64,000 nt of DNA from Lucifuga dentata. Its lineage: Eukaryota > Chordata > Actinopteri > Ophidiiformes > Bythitidae. Shown here piece after piece: positions 1 through 13,600 of this stretch. Location: contig VXCM01000477.1 of the NCBI GenBank assembly GCA_014773175.1, forward strand, positions 359,247-423,246, in the 5' to 3' direction. A program made the translations under genes and the position numbers. The notes beneath the pieces were generated by a model. It was not told the origin of the DNA, did no database searches, and saw only the letters and a list, made by a program, of their open reading frames with translations. Each line of letters begins with the position of its first letter. The stretch's first letter is position 1.

Positions 1-3000
1 CTAAACTCACACACTTGTCTGGGCATATAGTAGAGAGGATTCCAATGTCAATGTAAAGCGAGGTGGCAGTACTGCTGCGAGCAGAGTAATCTCTACAGCT
101 CAGCAATGGAGATTATAATGTATTTTAAGATAAGCAAAATAGATGCCAATTATACATGCTCGTTATAAAGTCATTTGCTATAATGAAGCAAGATGAGCGC
201 GTGACAAAAACAGTGTTTCCTATTTGGAGAGCAGATTTGGCTTGCATCTGCTCTCCTTATCCCCCCCATTTCCCCCATCATCTGTCTCTATCACTCGCCC
301 ACTTTCACGTGGCATCGCTCGATTACATAACGAGCAGCAAGGCTGTTTGCAGCACATCGCTTTCATGAGAAACGAGTGAGTGGGCACATCACCAAACTAC
401 TTCCTGTGTCGTGATGAAAGCATCATTTTTCTGCATCTTGTTCCGAGTCATTCTGTAATGACTTGAATTTGACTGATTCATTTTCACTGAATAATGAGAT
501 GAGGTTGGCGTCTGTGGATTTGAGCATTACTTCTCAGTGCCGAGATGTGTTTGACTTAATAAGCCCTCTTATTGATATTTGGTTTTCTCACAATGCATAT
601 CATCATACAGTATACACTCCAAGTTATCCCACAACCTTATCAATGGTAATCGGTGTATCGGGATGGAATAATATCTAAACTTTTATTAGGTTTTAAACAT
701 TTATACAAATATTTACAGCTGTTCCATACTTACAGCTATTCCATTTTGTTGAGTTTAACATATTCAGCCTGTGCTGATAAATACATCACCAGGGAACACT
801 GAAAAAAATGAAATGTGTCCACTGGTTATTCTAACTGAAACATGTTGAAGAAACCTTTTGATTTTTGCAAGTTTTTTGTTTAGAAAGTCCTACAGTTTTA
901 TTGAAAAGTATCATTATTTGCTTTTATTATTTTAATAAAGAAAATACTTATTTCAATTATGGCTTGATCTTTTTTTTATTTGTTTGTTTTAGTTAGTTTA
1001 GCAAAAAACAAGAAAAGTTGAGATTAAAATCAAGAACTGTCCATAAATGTGAAAAAAAAAAAGAAATCGAGATTTTATTTTTAGGCCATATCGCCCAGCC
1101 CGAGGTCTCAGCATTATTCCTCTTTCCTCCATGTTTGGCTGTTTCACTGCTTGACACATCCTTCCAAGAACCACAAACACTACTCTGTGGATCTTCACCA
1201 GTATGTCAGTGAGTCACCTCTTTTCTCTGCAAGTGTTTTTTTTTTTTTTTAAATTTCCAAAGAAAGTCAAGCCTTTCAAAATGCTTTCAGCTCAATAACT
1301 AACTTCCCCCCACGACCTACACTCTAAGACCTCTTTTCAACCCCACTTCAAATAGGGCTAAAACATAACAGATCAATCACATGAACAAATGATGGCCTCT
1401 GAGCTCAAAATGACATTTAATATATTATTATTAATGTGACAAAATTATTATTATTATTTTTTTTTTTTTTTGCAAAATCAGCTGTTGAGTAAAATTGCAA
1501 CTCCTGTAAAATGATGTCAGATGTTTTACCAAAAAAGAAAACTGAATGTACCTTCACTCATTGAGATTTAAAAGTATCTCAACCCAAAACAGCCTAGTCC
1601 TTAATATATTCCTTCTTCACAACTTCCTTTGTTTAACCATCTGATTAACTATCCAGTTGTCTTTACAACCCCAATCAGTTACCCTGTTCAATAATCACTT
1701 GTGGTGAGCCCACAGCACTACATTCAAAAGCTGCTGCTTGAATCTGAAGTGGAAATTTCCACTAGCAGCAGTGGCCAGCCATGAGATTTGCACATCTGAA
1801 ACTTAATATGCCAAAGGGCAGCAGCAAACGATAGAGCCTCAGAGGCAGAGCAAGGGACAATGTGCTGGCTGTCTGAAGTGTAATTCCACAATTACATAAT
1901 GTTTATTTGTTGGGTTTATAGTCAAAATTGTCAACAACTGGAGTGGGGCTGCTGATGGCAAAAAATTGGAGTCAATTCCTTCAAACTATTACCATTTCAA
2001 TACTTTGAGGAAAATAGCAGCTAGTTAAACTTTGTTTTCAAGTCAGAATGAAGGAAAACATGAGTCCTAAAGACCTAGCTCAGGCTGTTACTAAGAGATG
2101 TAGGAAGCTTTTGAAAACTCCTTTCTCTGTTTTAAATTTACATAGTGGGATTATGTTTTTTGGTGAGAGGGGAAGATGATGATCATGGTTAGGCAGTCAA
2201 TTTGTTCTAAAATCAGACACCAGTGCTTCCACTTCAGGCCCTGAAATATGCATTGCAAAAGGCTTGTTTTTCCAACATTGTGCCAAGTTCTGAAACAAGT
2301 CGTTGCTGTAGCTATAATTTCAGCTCTGGATGGGCAGCACAGGAGGTCTCATGAGGTCAAACTAATGAAAGCAGATGATACAATTCCAAATACATCAGCT
2401 TTTCCCATAACATAAAGTGTACATATTTCTATTCAAGAAATGTATTATTACATTAAAGGCTTATTTTCTATTCAAACATATGTTCATGCTGCTTCTTTAG
2501 GTTATGTTTTTTGTAATAAATGATAAGCATATGTTTAAACATCAGTCATTGTTGTTTGATGCAAGCAGACATTATTGAACCTAATTAGACTAGACATCAC
2601 AGAATGCAGTCAAACATGCATTAAGTACAGGCCCAGTGGTGCGTTCAGGTCCTCATCCAGCACCACCTACACTACAAATTTTATCAAAACCTTAGTAAAT
2701 ATATTTTTTTTGCTAATACTTCAATATCAATCATGATACTGATTGATCGTAATTGACATGATCATTTATTTTAAATATAAAAGCACTGTTATTATAAATT
2801 GGTTAAAATGCTAAATAATAAGTTGATTAAGGCAACCAGCAAAGTGAGCCTTGTTTATTTTTTTTTTTTCATTTGTTTTTTTTTTTTTTTNTTTTTTTTT
2901 TTTTTTTGTGCCATCTTGAGATAATCTGTATTATTTATGGGACATTCTTCATTTTATTTGCATATTACCAAAAGCAGGTGTTTGGACTTCCATCTGAAAA

Positions 3001-3937
3001 TGGAGGCTTAAGTGCCAACAGCTCACCAAAAAAATACAGACTTATTCAAACCTAAAACCAAATGCTGGGAATTTAGGATTCAAGTTAACTTTCCATAAAG
3101 AAACAGAAAACAAACACTGTAATCAACTTCTGATTACACTGAGAAAACAGGAGGTCTCAAAATGGAACTAAAAAAAAAAAAAAAANCCCCCCCCCCCCAT
3201 GAAAACCTCGTCATTCCTCAGCAGTGTCTGATAGTAACACAAGCTGACACAAACAAGAGGAACTGACACATACAGCTGGCTCATAGCTCTCTTGTCCCCA
3301 CCTTTCCAGTACCATATTTCTTGGGGGGTGGAGGGGTGGGGGTAGTCTACTTTCTGTGCTCCTCTTAACCTCATGAACTACTGTTACAATTTGATACGCT
3401 TTACATTTGCCTTCTTTTGGTCATTATTTTCATTTTTGATGTTGCACTGTCTAGTGGGCACACGTCTTCAAGTCAACAGCAAAAATGACATGATGAAATT
3501 CAAATTATAACAAGCACGGCAGAAGCACTCGAAGCAATGTCCTGTCATAGCTAAAAATAGGACCCTTGGCCTGCAAAGCACAGGGTCAGAGGAACTATAA
3601 ATAAAGCTTGTAGTCCTGTGAGGTTGAGTATCTCAACCCGAAACGTGAAAACAACTTGATTCCAATCTGAGCCATATCCCTGTCTGAGGTTATCTGGTTC
3701 TGACTTGTTAAGAGTAAACAAATAGTTTGACTCAGACCAAATGGAAAAAACTAAGGTGACCAGTTCACAAACTTAGACTAATTGTACAATTCCAATACTC
3801 TATAGTTCTGCTGGTTAGTTCTTATAATGAAACAGACTTTGTATGTCTTTTTAAAGAAGTTATTTTGAAATATAGTAGTCAAGTAATGTGCATTCACACT
3901 TTTGCAGTAGTGAAACCAGTGTTTAAGTAGGCAAAGC
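1..3937. other. Gene-free stretch, AT-rich, no coding exon seen
   Basis: Short open frames here have no recognisable domain, no sensible splice context and no codon-like composition. Parts of 300-680 and 1730-2150 are compositionally balanced and rich in homeodomain-type ATTA cores, as vertebrate non-coding regulatory elements often are, but this cannot be tested without other genomes. Single-N assembly joins lie in a poly-T run at 2891 and at an A-run/C-run boundary at 3186. Confidence 0.5.
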
Positions 3938-3945
3938 GCTTAATA

Positions 3946-4792
3946 CAGGGGGTCAAACTCAATCACAGAGGAGGCCGAAATTAAAAATTGGGTCCAAGTC
4001 GAGGGCCAAACAGGGTCAACTTTTATTGAAAACATACTTAAATTGGCCTCGTTTTCATTAGAGATGTTATGACAAATTATTCATACAGTGATCTGAACTT
4101 CACTTTAACCGCTGCTCCCAAGACAACTTGTAGAATTCAGAACAAGCCAGAGGTATGGAAAAAACAGACAAATGAGAGATCAAATTCAAAATAAACAATA
4201 CATCAGCATCATTCTTTTTTTTTATGTCTTCCTCTGTATCAGCAGTGTTTCACTGACTCATTTCCAAGAAAAAGTTTTATCATAGGCAATCAAAAATAGA
4301 CAGAAAACTATAATTTTTCTCAAGGGAAATCTAAAATCACTCAGTTTTTCATTAACAATACCAGCAAGTAAAATGAGAATAATATTTTAAATGTGATCAT
4401 GCCTTCTTATGTTATATTCTTTAATTACAGCCACATCAGCTCTGCAATCACAAGGCAAACAGGTTTATCTCTAATAGTAAACAGCTTCTCTAACTCCCAC
4501 CTGTGTTGAAAGCCCCTGTTTCAGAGTCCACCTTTCATTATGTCTATTTCTTCTGTGGTCTAGCTTAAAGTTCATTAAAAGTGACTGGATGGGCAGAGGG
4601 GAGGGGAGCGGGGCTTGCAGGTGTTGATTGACACACTGGCTGTTGTAGTGCATTCTGGGATTTGTAGTATCCGTTATGTGTGCGCTATACCAGTGGGCCA
4701 GTTATTATAGAAATTACATATTATCTCATGGGCCAGATATAATTGTACTGTGGGCCAGATGTGGCCCACGGGCCTTGAGTTTGACATATGTG
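3946..4792. mobile_element. Non-autonomous hAT-like DNA transposon with 8-bp target duplication
   Basis: The left end reads CAGGGGGTCAAACTCAA and the right end reads TTGAGTTTGACATATGTG, an imperfect inverted pair. The 8 bp before the left end (GCTTAATA) and the 8 bp after the right end (GCTTAATG) match at 7 of 8 positions, which is the target-site duplication length expected of hAT elements. The interior (about 850 bp) has no transposase frame. GGGCCAGAT-type words near the right end are typical of fish hAT derivatives. Assignment to hAT rests on TSD length and the terminal sequence; the family name is not known to me. Confidence 0.75.
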
Positions 4793-4800
4793 GCTTAATG

Positions 4801-7302
4801 TCTTCATCACCCACAATAGTTTAAACCCCTACCTCTGATTCCAAATAATAAATACACATAAATCTGATAGTGTTGAGTGTCTGATTATGAAGGTGTGAAG
4901 TGTTTTGTCTTACTATCAGCTATAACTAATTAAACCAATTACACAAAGTTTGAATGGTATAACTGGGACTATGTTCTGTTTTGAAGCAATAATGAGCAAT
5001 AATTTGTGTATGAGTTCAGATCGCCTGTGTGAATAAAATGCACCTGTGCTAATGAACTGATTGCTATATGTTATGTACAGTTTAATGGTTTTTTGATTTA
5101 TTTCAGTGTGTGTTCTGGCCCTCAATAAAATCCATATGTGGACCTTTAATTAAAAAAAAAAGGTTCGAATACCCTTGCCCTAAAGTATCTATAAACCATT
5201 CGCCAAAGCTTTCTGAATACCAAAGCAACCATGATGAACACCTTATTTTTACTGAGGTCCACTGGTGAATCTACATGAACCATGAAAAATACAATCTACG
5301 AAGATCATGTATCACTTCAGTTTGCCTTTCACACTTAAAAAAAGGTGTTTTCTGCCTTAAAATAGCGGTTGTAACTAACCTTTCATAAATAAACAATAGA
5401 TCATTCATACTGTTAAATAGATACTCCATGTAACGTCATGTTAAACAGATCTGTGATTCCTATGAATTGCAAAGTGAAGAAGCCTTTGCAAATCACATGT
5501 ACTGATAATGTGCTCTCATTCGGTCGTTTCTTGTTTTAAGCCTTGCCTTTCTGAAGTACCATTTATTTAAATTTACCGTCCATATCTGAAATGATCTGAG
5601 GACACTCTCTTCTGATTGTTGTCAGCTTTGAAATGTTTATGACTGACAGCTATCCATAATTAACTTTTTCCCAGTTCATTTGTTTTTATTCTGTTCTTAC
5701 TGTTTTTTAAAGAGTTAATCTTACTATTATTCTCAAATCACATGATGGACTCAATGTTTCTAAAAAATACCTTTAAGTATTTAAGAACAGTTACTAATAA
5801 CAGGCATTCATTTGTCTTAGTATTTGTATACAACAAGAATGTTGTGCTTTGTACAGTATTTAGTACAGTGCAAAGTTTAACTCCCCAGCACGCTATTAGG
5901 TGAGAACTACTGCTCATAGCACCAAGCATCTCTGAGCAAACCAATATCTTCTCAAATTGCCTTTAGAACCTGGCTAAACACTGACACTTTTACCAAGAAA
6001 TTTGTAATCTGTTATCTCTACGTGCCTTTATGAAGATGGTCCATATTTTGAGAAATTCAGAGGTATTCTCAATCAGTCTTTCCTTTATTTTGACAAGGAT
6101 GTCAGGCCATACATGAAGACAATTAGTAGTATGGTTCTCAGAGGCTGGTGCACTGAGGGTTCAAAGTTCAACAAAGTTGAAACTACAGAGCACTGCTTAC
6201 AACATACAGCTGTTTAGATGCCAAATAATGTGTCACCATTCAACACAATGGCAAACAATCACTTAAAAAAATCTTGTGCAATACTGTGGAGTAGAAATGC
6301 TAACTTACTGTTGGTAGCAAAGAATAAACTGACTTTTTTTTCTTCCTCAGGGATCAGGGATCAGGGATCAATCCCCAAAACTGGCGATAAAATGAAAGCA
6401 TGAAATTGGAAAAATCAGGTTTTTCACCCAAGGAAATGCCCTATATTTCCAATTTCGCATCTTTGTATGCTTTCAGAGTTGCATAATTACATATCAAACT
6501 ATTTTTAAAAATGTCAACCTTACATGCACTATCTTTGCCTCTCTCTACATTTTATGGATCATCAGCTTACCAGTGTTTCCATATGTGAACGCAGACACAT
6601 TCATACTTGAGATAATTGTACTGTAGCCCACTGTGTCAACTCCATAGGATCAGCAACACAATGCTCTGTTAACGGAAACCCGCACTGTGTAGCCTAGATG
6701 CTATTCCCCTAAATACTCGTCAAAACTCTCCTAATAATCAAATATATCCAAACTATGATAGCTTTACTGTCTGTGCAAGCTAACGTTAACGGTGCCAAAG
6801 AGACAATTTGTGTGATTATCACTGTAAGAGCTTTAGGTTAGCGTTATCTCTATCCAACTGGCGCTTGGTTAGTTATTGTATGCAAAGAGAATTTTTAAAC
6901 TTTAGCAAGATACCTATAATACGACAAAGTTGCATTTGTGTTTCAATTCCTAATATTGTTTAGCGTTACTTCAGTACAGAAGACGCCTGGGCGTAGGCTG
7001 CTAGCTAGCATTTAAGGCTAGCCTTAGCTACGAGTCAGGCATCCTGAGCAGCTCTGGTCCAGATTAGCATCAAGTATTAACATAAACTAGCATATATCCA
7101 AACACAAACAGCTGAGTAATTCCCCTGGTGAATTCTTATAATAAAGCAGTGCCTGGCAGGTTAAAGTAACACATTTGGCTGTGCATATGAATAACTGGTC
7201 GTTTGACAGCATCATTCCCTGTTGCCAAATTCTGTTCTGTGCAGCGAACGTAGCCGCTAACGTTAAAGCATAAAGGGTTAATGAGAAAGCAAATCTACTC
7301 AC
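4801..7302. other. Gene-free stretch between hAT element and CpG-rich patch
   Basis: No exon, RNA gene or complete mobile element was recognised. A short GGGATCA triplication lies near 6350. The sequence becomes less AT-rich beyond 6600 as it approaches the CpG-rich patch. Confidence 0.4.
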
Positions 7303-7720
7303 CAGCCACAGCAACAGCTCTGCTCTGCCGTGATGGATTTCTTCACACACTCCTGAGGTTCTGGGGTATGTCAAAACATCGATGAGAGCTGAAGAATACG
7401 CTAAATGTGAATGTGACTTAACCCCTGCTGCAAGGCGACTTCATCACACAGCTCCCGCCTGAGATGTTGACGGTGTTGCCCGGGATCTCGCTGGGTCCGG
7501 GTGGGAAGCAGGCAAAAATCGTCCGCACTCGACGACAAAACAAAGCGGGTGAATCGTACTCGATGGCGGGGTNGGCAAAAATCGTCCGCACTCGACGACA
7601 AAACAAAGCGGGTGAATCGTACTCGATGGCGGGGTGATCCCGTGAACGTCTCTCTGGTGAGTTCCCAGTATCTTGTCGTTAATGTGGTTGTTAGCCCACG
7701 AGCAGTAACTGGTAGATCCC
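7303..7720 (-). promoter_or_regulatory. CpG-rich patch, candidate promoter and 5' exon of an unidentified minus-strand gene
   Basis: About 7440-7830 is markedly richer in G+C and in undepleted CpG dinucleotides than its surroundings, the usual look of a vertebrate promoter island. Read on the minus strand, a good splice donor (CTG followed by GTGAGT) ends a possible exon at 7303. I could not find a convincing coding start or a downstream exon towards position 1, so the exon may be entirely 5' UTR, or the gene may leave the window on the left. A 62-bp perfect duplication around the N at 7573 lies inside the patch and is probably an assembly artefact. The gene identity is unknown. Confidence 0.35.
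7511..7635. repeat. 62-bp perfect direct repeat separated by one N (assembly join)
   Basis: Positions 7511-7572 and 7574-7635 are identical and separated only by N at 7573. This is best explained as two contig ends that overlap but were not merged, so the true genome probably has one copy. Confidence 0.85.
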
Positions 7721-7839
7721 ACCTTCTCCTCCTCCCGATCGTTTACACAGACTGATACAGGTGTGGCCGCTGGAGATATTAAGGACAGCGGGCGGGGGAG
7801 GGATGCGAGAACGGGGGAGGGAGGAGGGGATGCTGCAAA

Positions 7840-8789
7840 TAGTCACGTAGCTGACTGCAAGCCCGATCCTAAAAATAAGTTCATATTAGATCCCACAGGG
7901 GGTCTAACCCTTACAATGATTAACCTTAGTGGCCAAAAATTGTATGTGGACACCAGTTCTTAATTGGATTCTCACAGTTAAAACGTGAGAGTTAAAGAGC
8001 TCATTCACTGTAAGGAACTATTGTTTTCTAATTGAACCTTCAGTTTAAAAGTTGTTACAACGCCAGTGTTATTTATATCTGCTTGCCATAGTGAACTGGT
8101 ACTTCTTAGTTACAGTGATGCTGATGACAGAAAATGTATCTGACAGAAAAGCTCATAGTACATAACTTGCGTGCAATTGAAGAACACGAGGAATACACAA
8201 AAAGAACACTAAGAAGCATTCACATACTTTAGTTGAAAGCAGCAGCACCACATTGTAATTTTCCATATATGTAAAAGTCGTGTATTTTAAGTTTTACTCA
8301 AGCATAACTATGGAAGTATTAGCAGAAAAAGGTGCAGAAAGAGCTCATTTGAATACTCAAATAGTTGATTTCCAAGTGTTAAATTGTAGAGCAGCACCTG
8401 TATAGTTCAACTAAGTCAAGCTATAGTACTTTTGAGTTGTTTAATCCATAGCAAGTCATTCTAAGATGATTGATTGAAAAAAAAAACTGAGCTTAACGTA
8501 ATGAAAAGAGGGAAGATTCCTATTTTTTGTAGAAGTGCTATAACTCCTTATGTGATTTTGCATGACAATTGTATTCATTTGAGTTCAATAATTAGACGTT
8601 ACAAGTTACAGTCTCCAAGACTCCATGAGTTATACAAATATGCAGGGACTGTGTACAGTACTTACCTGCTGCTCATCATGATTGTGGCTTTGAACTAGTT
8701 TAGGACCCACTCTGCTCACCTTTGCCTCGTTCAGGCTTTCTCTTCTTTCCACATATGAAAAGAACTTTAGCTGGAACTTATTTCGCCAC
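7840..8789. other. Gene-free stretch
   Basis: AT-rich sequence with no recognised exon, RNA gene or complete repeat. Confidence 0.4.
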
Positions 8790-8976
8790 AGATGACGGTA
8801 GTCATATTGACTATGGAGGATTCTTTGGACATCCAAGAAAAGGACTTATGAAACTGATATAAAATCCCTTCATTGGCAGAATGTGTGGAGGTGGATGGAG
8901 ATCATGTTGAAACATAAATAACTTTTACACCACTGAGGTAGAGCTTTATATGTTGGGCTCAGAAGTTATCAATCAA
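8790..8976 (+). pseudogene. Degenerate mariner transposase 3' end with terminal repeat
   Basis: The plus strand ends with a frame reading about ECVEVDGDHVET then stop at 8915-8917, matching the characteristic C-terminus of mariner transposases (a CxELxGDYVE-type ending). About 30-60 bp further on, GGCTCAGAAGTTATCAATC is the same terminal motif found, reverse-complemented, near 18,930 and at 30,371. Upstream the reading frame is shifted and carries stops, so only a short broken 3' remnant remains. Family assignment is by recognition of the C-terminal motif and the shared terminal repeat. Confidence 0.55.
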
Positions 8977-10591
8977 CCCTTTAATCTATGACATGCAGAA
9001 TCTTTATAACCTATGTAAGGCAATTACAGCCATCAGACATATGTGGTGAGGTACAATAACAATTTCCTGACATGTATTATAGTAGGAACAAGTAGCACAT
9101 GGAAATACTCAAATAAAATACAAGAGCCTCAAAAATTGTACTTGTACTACAGTACTTGAGTGGCTGCAATTTGTTGCTCTCCAAAGATTTTTATATTCCA
9201 GTTTTCTTTCACATGGTTGTCTCACATGATGGATCATCACTAACCTTTTAATGAGACTCAGTCTCAACCTTGGACTTGGAAAAAAAATCACTTCTTTACT
9301 TGTACAATATGGTGTTAAAAGGTCTGTCAGTGGCATCCATCTATTATTCATTATATTATGTTTACTTATGGTAACTAACAGTTCAAGGTGTGTGAACTCA
9401 GCATTGCACATTTGCTGTGATACTCTGCCAGCCCGCAATACACAGACACACACATTTCAATACTTCCTCTTGAGAAATATGAATAACGTATCCAGGAAGC
9501 CACGCTACGGCCACCCAGCCTGGCTCTTCATTTCCTTTGAAACTTGTGGAAGAGCACGACTAATCCCCAATGCACATAACTATGAGTGCATGTCAATGAG
9601 GTGCAAATGACAGGGGTGCATTGTGAGATGGGCACAGAGTGGGAGTGCCATGTGACACTCCTGAATGGGCTGCCGGGGGTTGCTCCGGGGGGAAGGATGG
9701 CAGCAGCCACAAAGGCCCATTGAAGGATTGCAGACTAGGTACAAGACTGGCACTGGTCCTCCTTCCCTTCCATGAGACAGCAGGAGGAGGCTGCTCCTTG
9801 GTACTGACTGAATGGAGGGACTCTTTTGGAAGAATTGGAGAGAGGAGGTTTATTATCACCATGTAACACTTCATTCATTCTGTTGATGGCCATTATGTCC
9901 AGCTCTGCATATACACTACTGTCTTGTTTGATTTGCCACTGCATCTTGTCCATACAACCTAGAATAAGTTGTTGTGTTTTCACCAGCACAAAAACATGTT
10001 AAAATAAGAGCCAAAATGAGGGCTGTGGACATATAATTCTTTACTTTTGTATTCTGCCAAGGGTCAAAGTAATAACTGCTTTCTCTCTCAAGCAAATAAA
10101 AAGTTTTCTAGAAGAAGCCGCACATATTCTCTTACATGAACAAAATTATATATGTTCTTCCACTTCTGTTGTTTTCTATAGTTTCTGCTCACAAGAACTG
10201 AATAAATAAATACAAATGACCACACTGCTTTCTACAATTTGTTGAAGAACAATACCAGAGTTATCATGGTTATCAGTTTAAAAACAGCAGGTTATGACTC
10301 TTTGAATGACTCTTTGCTTCAGATGGGCTAGATGGCAAAAAATAAAAATAAAATATAATAAAATAAAATAATGATAAAAATCACATGGTGTGTCCAGAGC
10401 TTGAGAAATATGAATATATGATTCAACTTAATTAACTTCTTTTTTTTTTTTTTTTTTNTTTTTTTTTTTTTTTTTACTTTATTTACTTTCATTTAGGTAA
10501 GTAATTTACTTTGTTTTTTTTTCTAAGCTTTTGAGACCTACTTTCAAGATTGGCTGAAAAATATAAATAAATTTTATACTCATTGAAAATG

Positions 10592-10623
<32 letters not shown>

Positions 10624-10654
10624 CTTGAATTTTAGTATGTAANCATTGAAAATG

Positions 10655-10686
<32 letters not shown>

Positions 10687-13600
10687 CTTGAATTTTAGTA
10701 TGTAAACTCTTGCAATAAATGACATTTCTACATCTTGACCATGTTGATCTCAGACTATCAGCAGAACGATATCTAAACATGTATCACAAACAAACAGGAT
10801 CCTTTGAATTTATATTTTAAAATCCCTCTAAAAAATTTTATGTGCATGGAATAAGGTCTCTTCAAAGCTGCAATTTAATTTGGTTTGGTTCTTTTGTGTT
10901 CCGAAAAAATAATAGTATAATAGCTAATATAATTAAGGTAGCTTAGTTATAGATTTTTTAAAAAGTGATGAATCAGGTCTCGTGACTGGTAAACTGAAAA
11001 CATTGTATACTGAGCAATATGGAAATACTACAATTTTAGAAATATTTTTGTGGATTTTAAACATTTCTGCAAGCACTGAGTGTGAATTTGGTGTCTTGCT
11101 AGTTGCAGGGAACAATGAGATCTTCTGGTGTATAATTACACCTTGCATTCAGAAGATTAACTTAATTTCAGGGTGGGAAGACTTTGATAAAAATAACAAT
11201 CAATGGTTCAAATAGCTGGCTTCAGCCATAACAGCTATAATGCAGTAAATACATGGACTAGGTGGCTAGGCAGTGAAGTAAGGTAATAAATAATCTTACA
11301 GCATTGGCTGCCTTGCAAGCTTAGCAAAAAGTGACACATTCAAAAGAAGACAGCATTATACTTTCATTAGATGTAATTTAGTTTTTCTTTTTTAGGTAAA
11401 TAGATAATCTGTTTTACAAGCAACTGTGGTGTTGGACTTGCCATCCTTGAAAATTTTATGTATGTAAAACCTCAATATTAATAATGTAAAAACAATTTCC
11501 TTATGTATCAAGTAACAACCAGCCATGTTGGACTGCTGCGTTTGGATACATCTTTTTGCATTAATGCATATTTGCTGCCCCCCAATGGTGTACATTGTGC
11601 ATCAAATCCGTAGTTCATTTTGTTTTCAATCGCACTTTGGACCGGAAGTGACGACGAATAAAGAAAATCTAATAGTTTATAAATCAATAAAAATAAATCG
11701 TTTGAGAGCTGTAGGGAATGAGAAATATTCGTTCGGGCTTTTTTTTTTTTTTANTTTTTTTTTTTTTTATGCTGTAGTATAAACTTTTGAAAAACACATT
11801 TTCAGCACACGTCAGTTCTTGAACACAGATGAACAGGGCTCAGGTATGATTTTGACAGGTATGATGTTGACTTCACTATTACTGCTAATTTTGTCTAATA
11901 TAATGATGACATCAATTTTTCTGTGCTTACTTCACTATAGACAAACATAAGCATTCTATGGATTAAAAAAAATAATAAACATGTTAGGATTAAATACAAA
12001 AAGTTTAACATTTTATTTAAAAGCAACTCTGTGTAACAAATAACATGATCAACAGAAAATAGCTGCGAAATGCAAATCATGGAGAAGAAAAACTCTGGAG
12101 GACACTATTTGGCCTTGTGAGAGAGATGCAGTTAGAAATACCTGCTGATACTGTACACCATGGGTCACAACATGCAATAACACTCACAAGTGAAAGGTGA
12201 AAGGAAACTGACAAATAAGATGAAACTTCAGTTAGTGTTGCTGGAGAACTGGGCCTTTGCGGCAACAGAACAGGGTCAAGGGGTTGCTCAAAGAAATACT
12301 GAATATAATTACAGTATAATGATAACTAAAGTATAATGATAACTAAGAACATACCAATGCAAGTTATACATTATTTTTGCTTAAATAAGGTGGAAATGAA
12401 TATATGGGTTATGGATTTAAAAAAAAAAAAAAAANTTTAAAAAAAAAAAAAAAAAGGTATGTAAAACAGCAATGTAGTTAATAAAGCAGCCAAAATTGTC
12501 CAAATTAACAAATGAGATTACAAATGCATTAGGAATGTGAGGTTAATGGAAAAAAATAATAACACAACTAGACAATATGCAGATTCACTGACAAGTTCTG
12601 ATTCTAGCATAGAAAGATGTAACTCAGAGGTATTGTTAACACATGTTAACATGCTTTGTAAGAAACTTTATACTGGCGACACCCCCATAACATGCAACAA
12701 CATGTGCATATCCATGTACATTTCAACAAAAATGATAATACAATGTACTGGAAATGAAACTATTCTAATGTGACAATTACCAATACATCACCAGTAAGGA
12801 TTGTAACCACTGAGCCACAGACACCTCACAGCATCTTTTTAAATGTAATGAGATAAGATAAAGGTACACAGAGAGGCAGGTCAGATAAATTTCAGCCCCA
12901 GGGTTGCATACTTAGCACTGTTATAAAAAATAAATAAATAAATAAATAAATATGCTTTCTGTAATTGTAACTGTCACTGCTGTTTGACTAAATGTTTGTT
13001 TTATGGTTTTGATTAAACATATAATTAGTATTCATTTTAGCTCTCTATTATCTCTAAAGTATACTTAAGGGGTTTGGAGTGGTAATCAGTGGAGATTATA
13101 TGAAAACAGCAAAGGAAAGTTGGCTTTATAGCTGCTGTACAGAATCAGAAGTTTGTCTACTGTATGTCAGACATGAACATTAGATTGTACTTTATAAACT
13201 GTTAAAAATAATACTAAACACCTAAATTTATGAGATATTAAAGGCACTGAAGTGAACTTGACTTAGCCTATTTAAAGCATTTTAATCAGAACAACTGTAC
13301 AAGTAGCCTAAGACGTGTTAATAATCATTAGCTACCTTGGGTGCAAAATACTTTGACAAGGTCATAGGCTAGGTCAACAAGCGTATTCATAGGGATCAGT
13401 GTTCAAGCCAATTATGGATACATAGTTGGCTTACAATACATACACCTATGGTTACATATCAGGCACAGACCATGTTTAAAGTTTAAATCAGCTTGGATTA
13501 AAAATTAGAGGAAAATATCACGTTTGTGAGAGAACCAGTTTCTCCTGCAGTCTGTGTGACATTTAGAATCAGCAAAGGCTGAGCAGCAGCAGTGAATGTT

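Noticed and set aside
7511..7635. Apparent tandem gene-segment duplication in the CpG-rich patch
   Set aside because: The copies are identical and separated by a single N, as at five other places, so an assembly overlap is the simpler explanation.
9109..9874. Cluster of open frames on both strands, 75-119 residues
   Set aside because: No domain, no splice logic and conflicting frames; probably chance in less AT-rich DNA.
10581..10705. Regularly spaced repeats suggesting a CRISPR-like array
   Set aside because: Only two copies of a CA microsatellite segment around an N, in a vertebrate genome.
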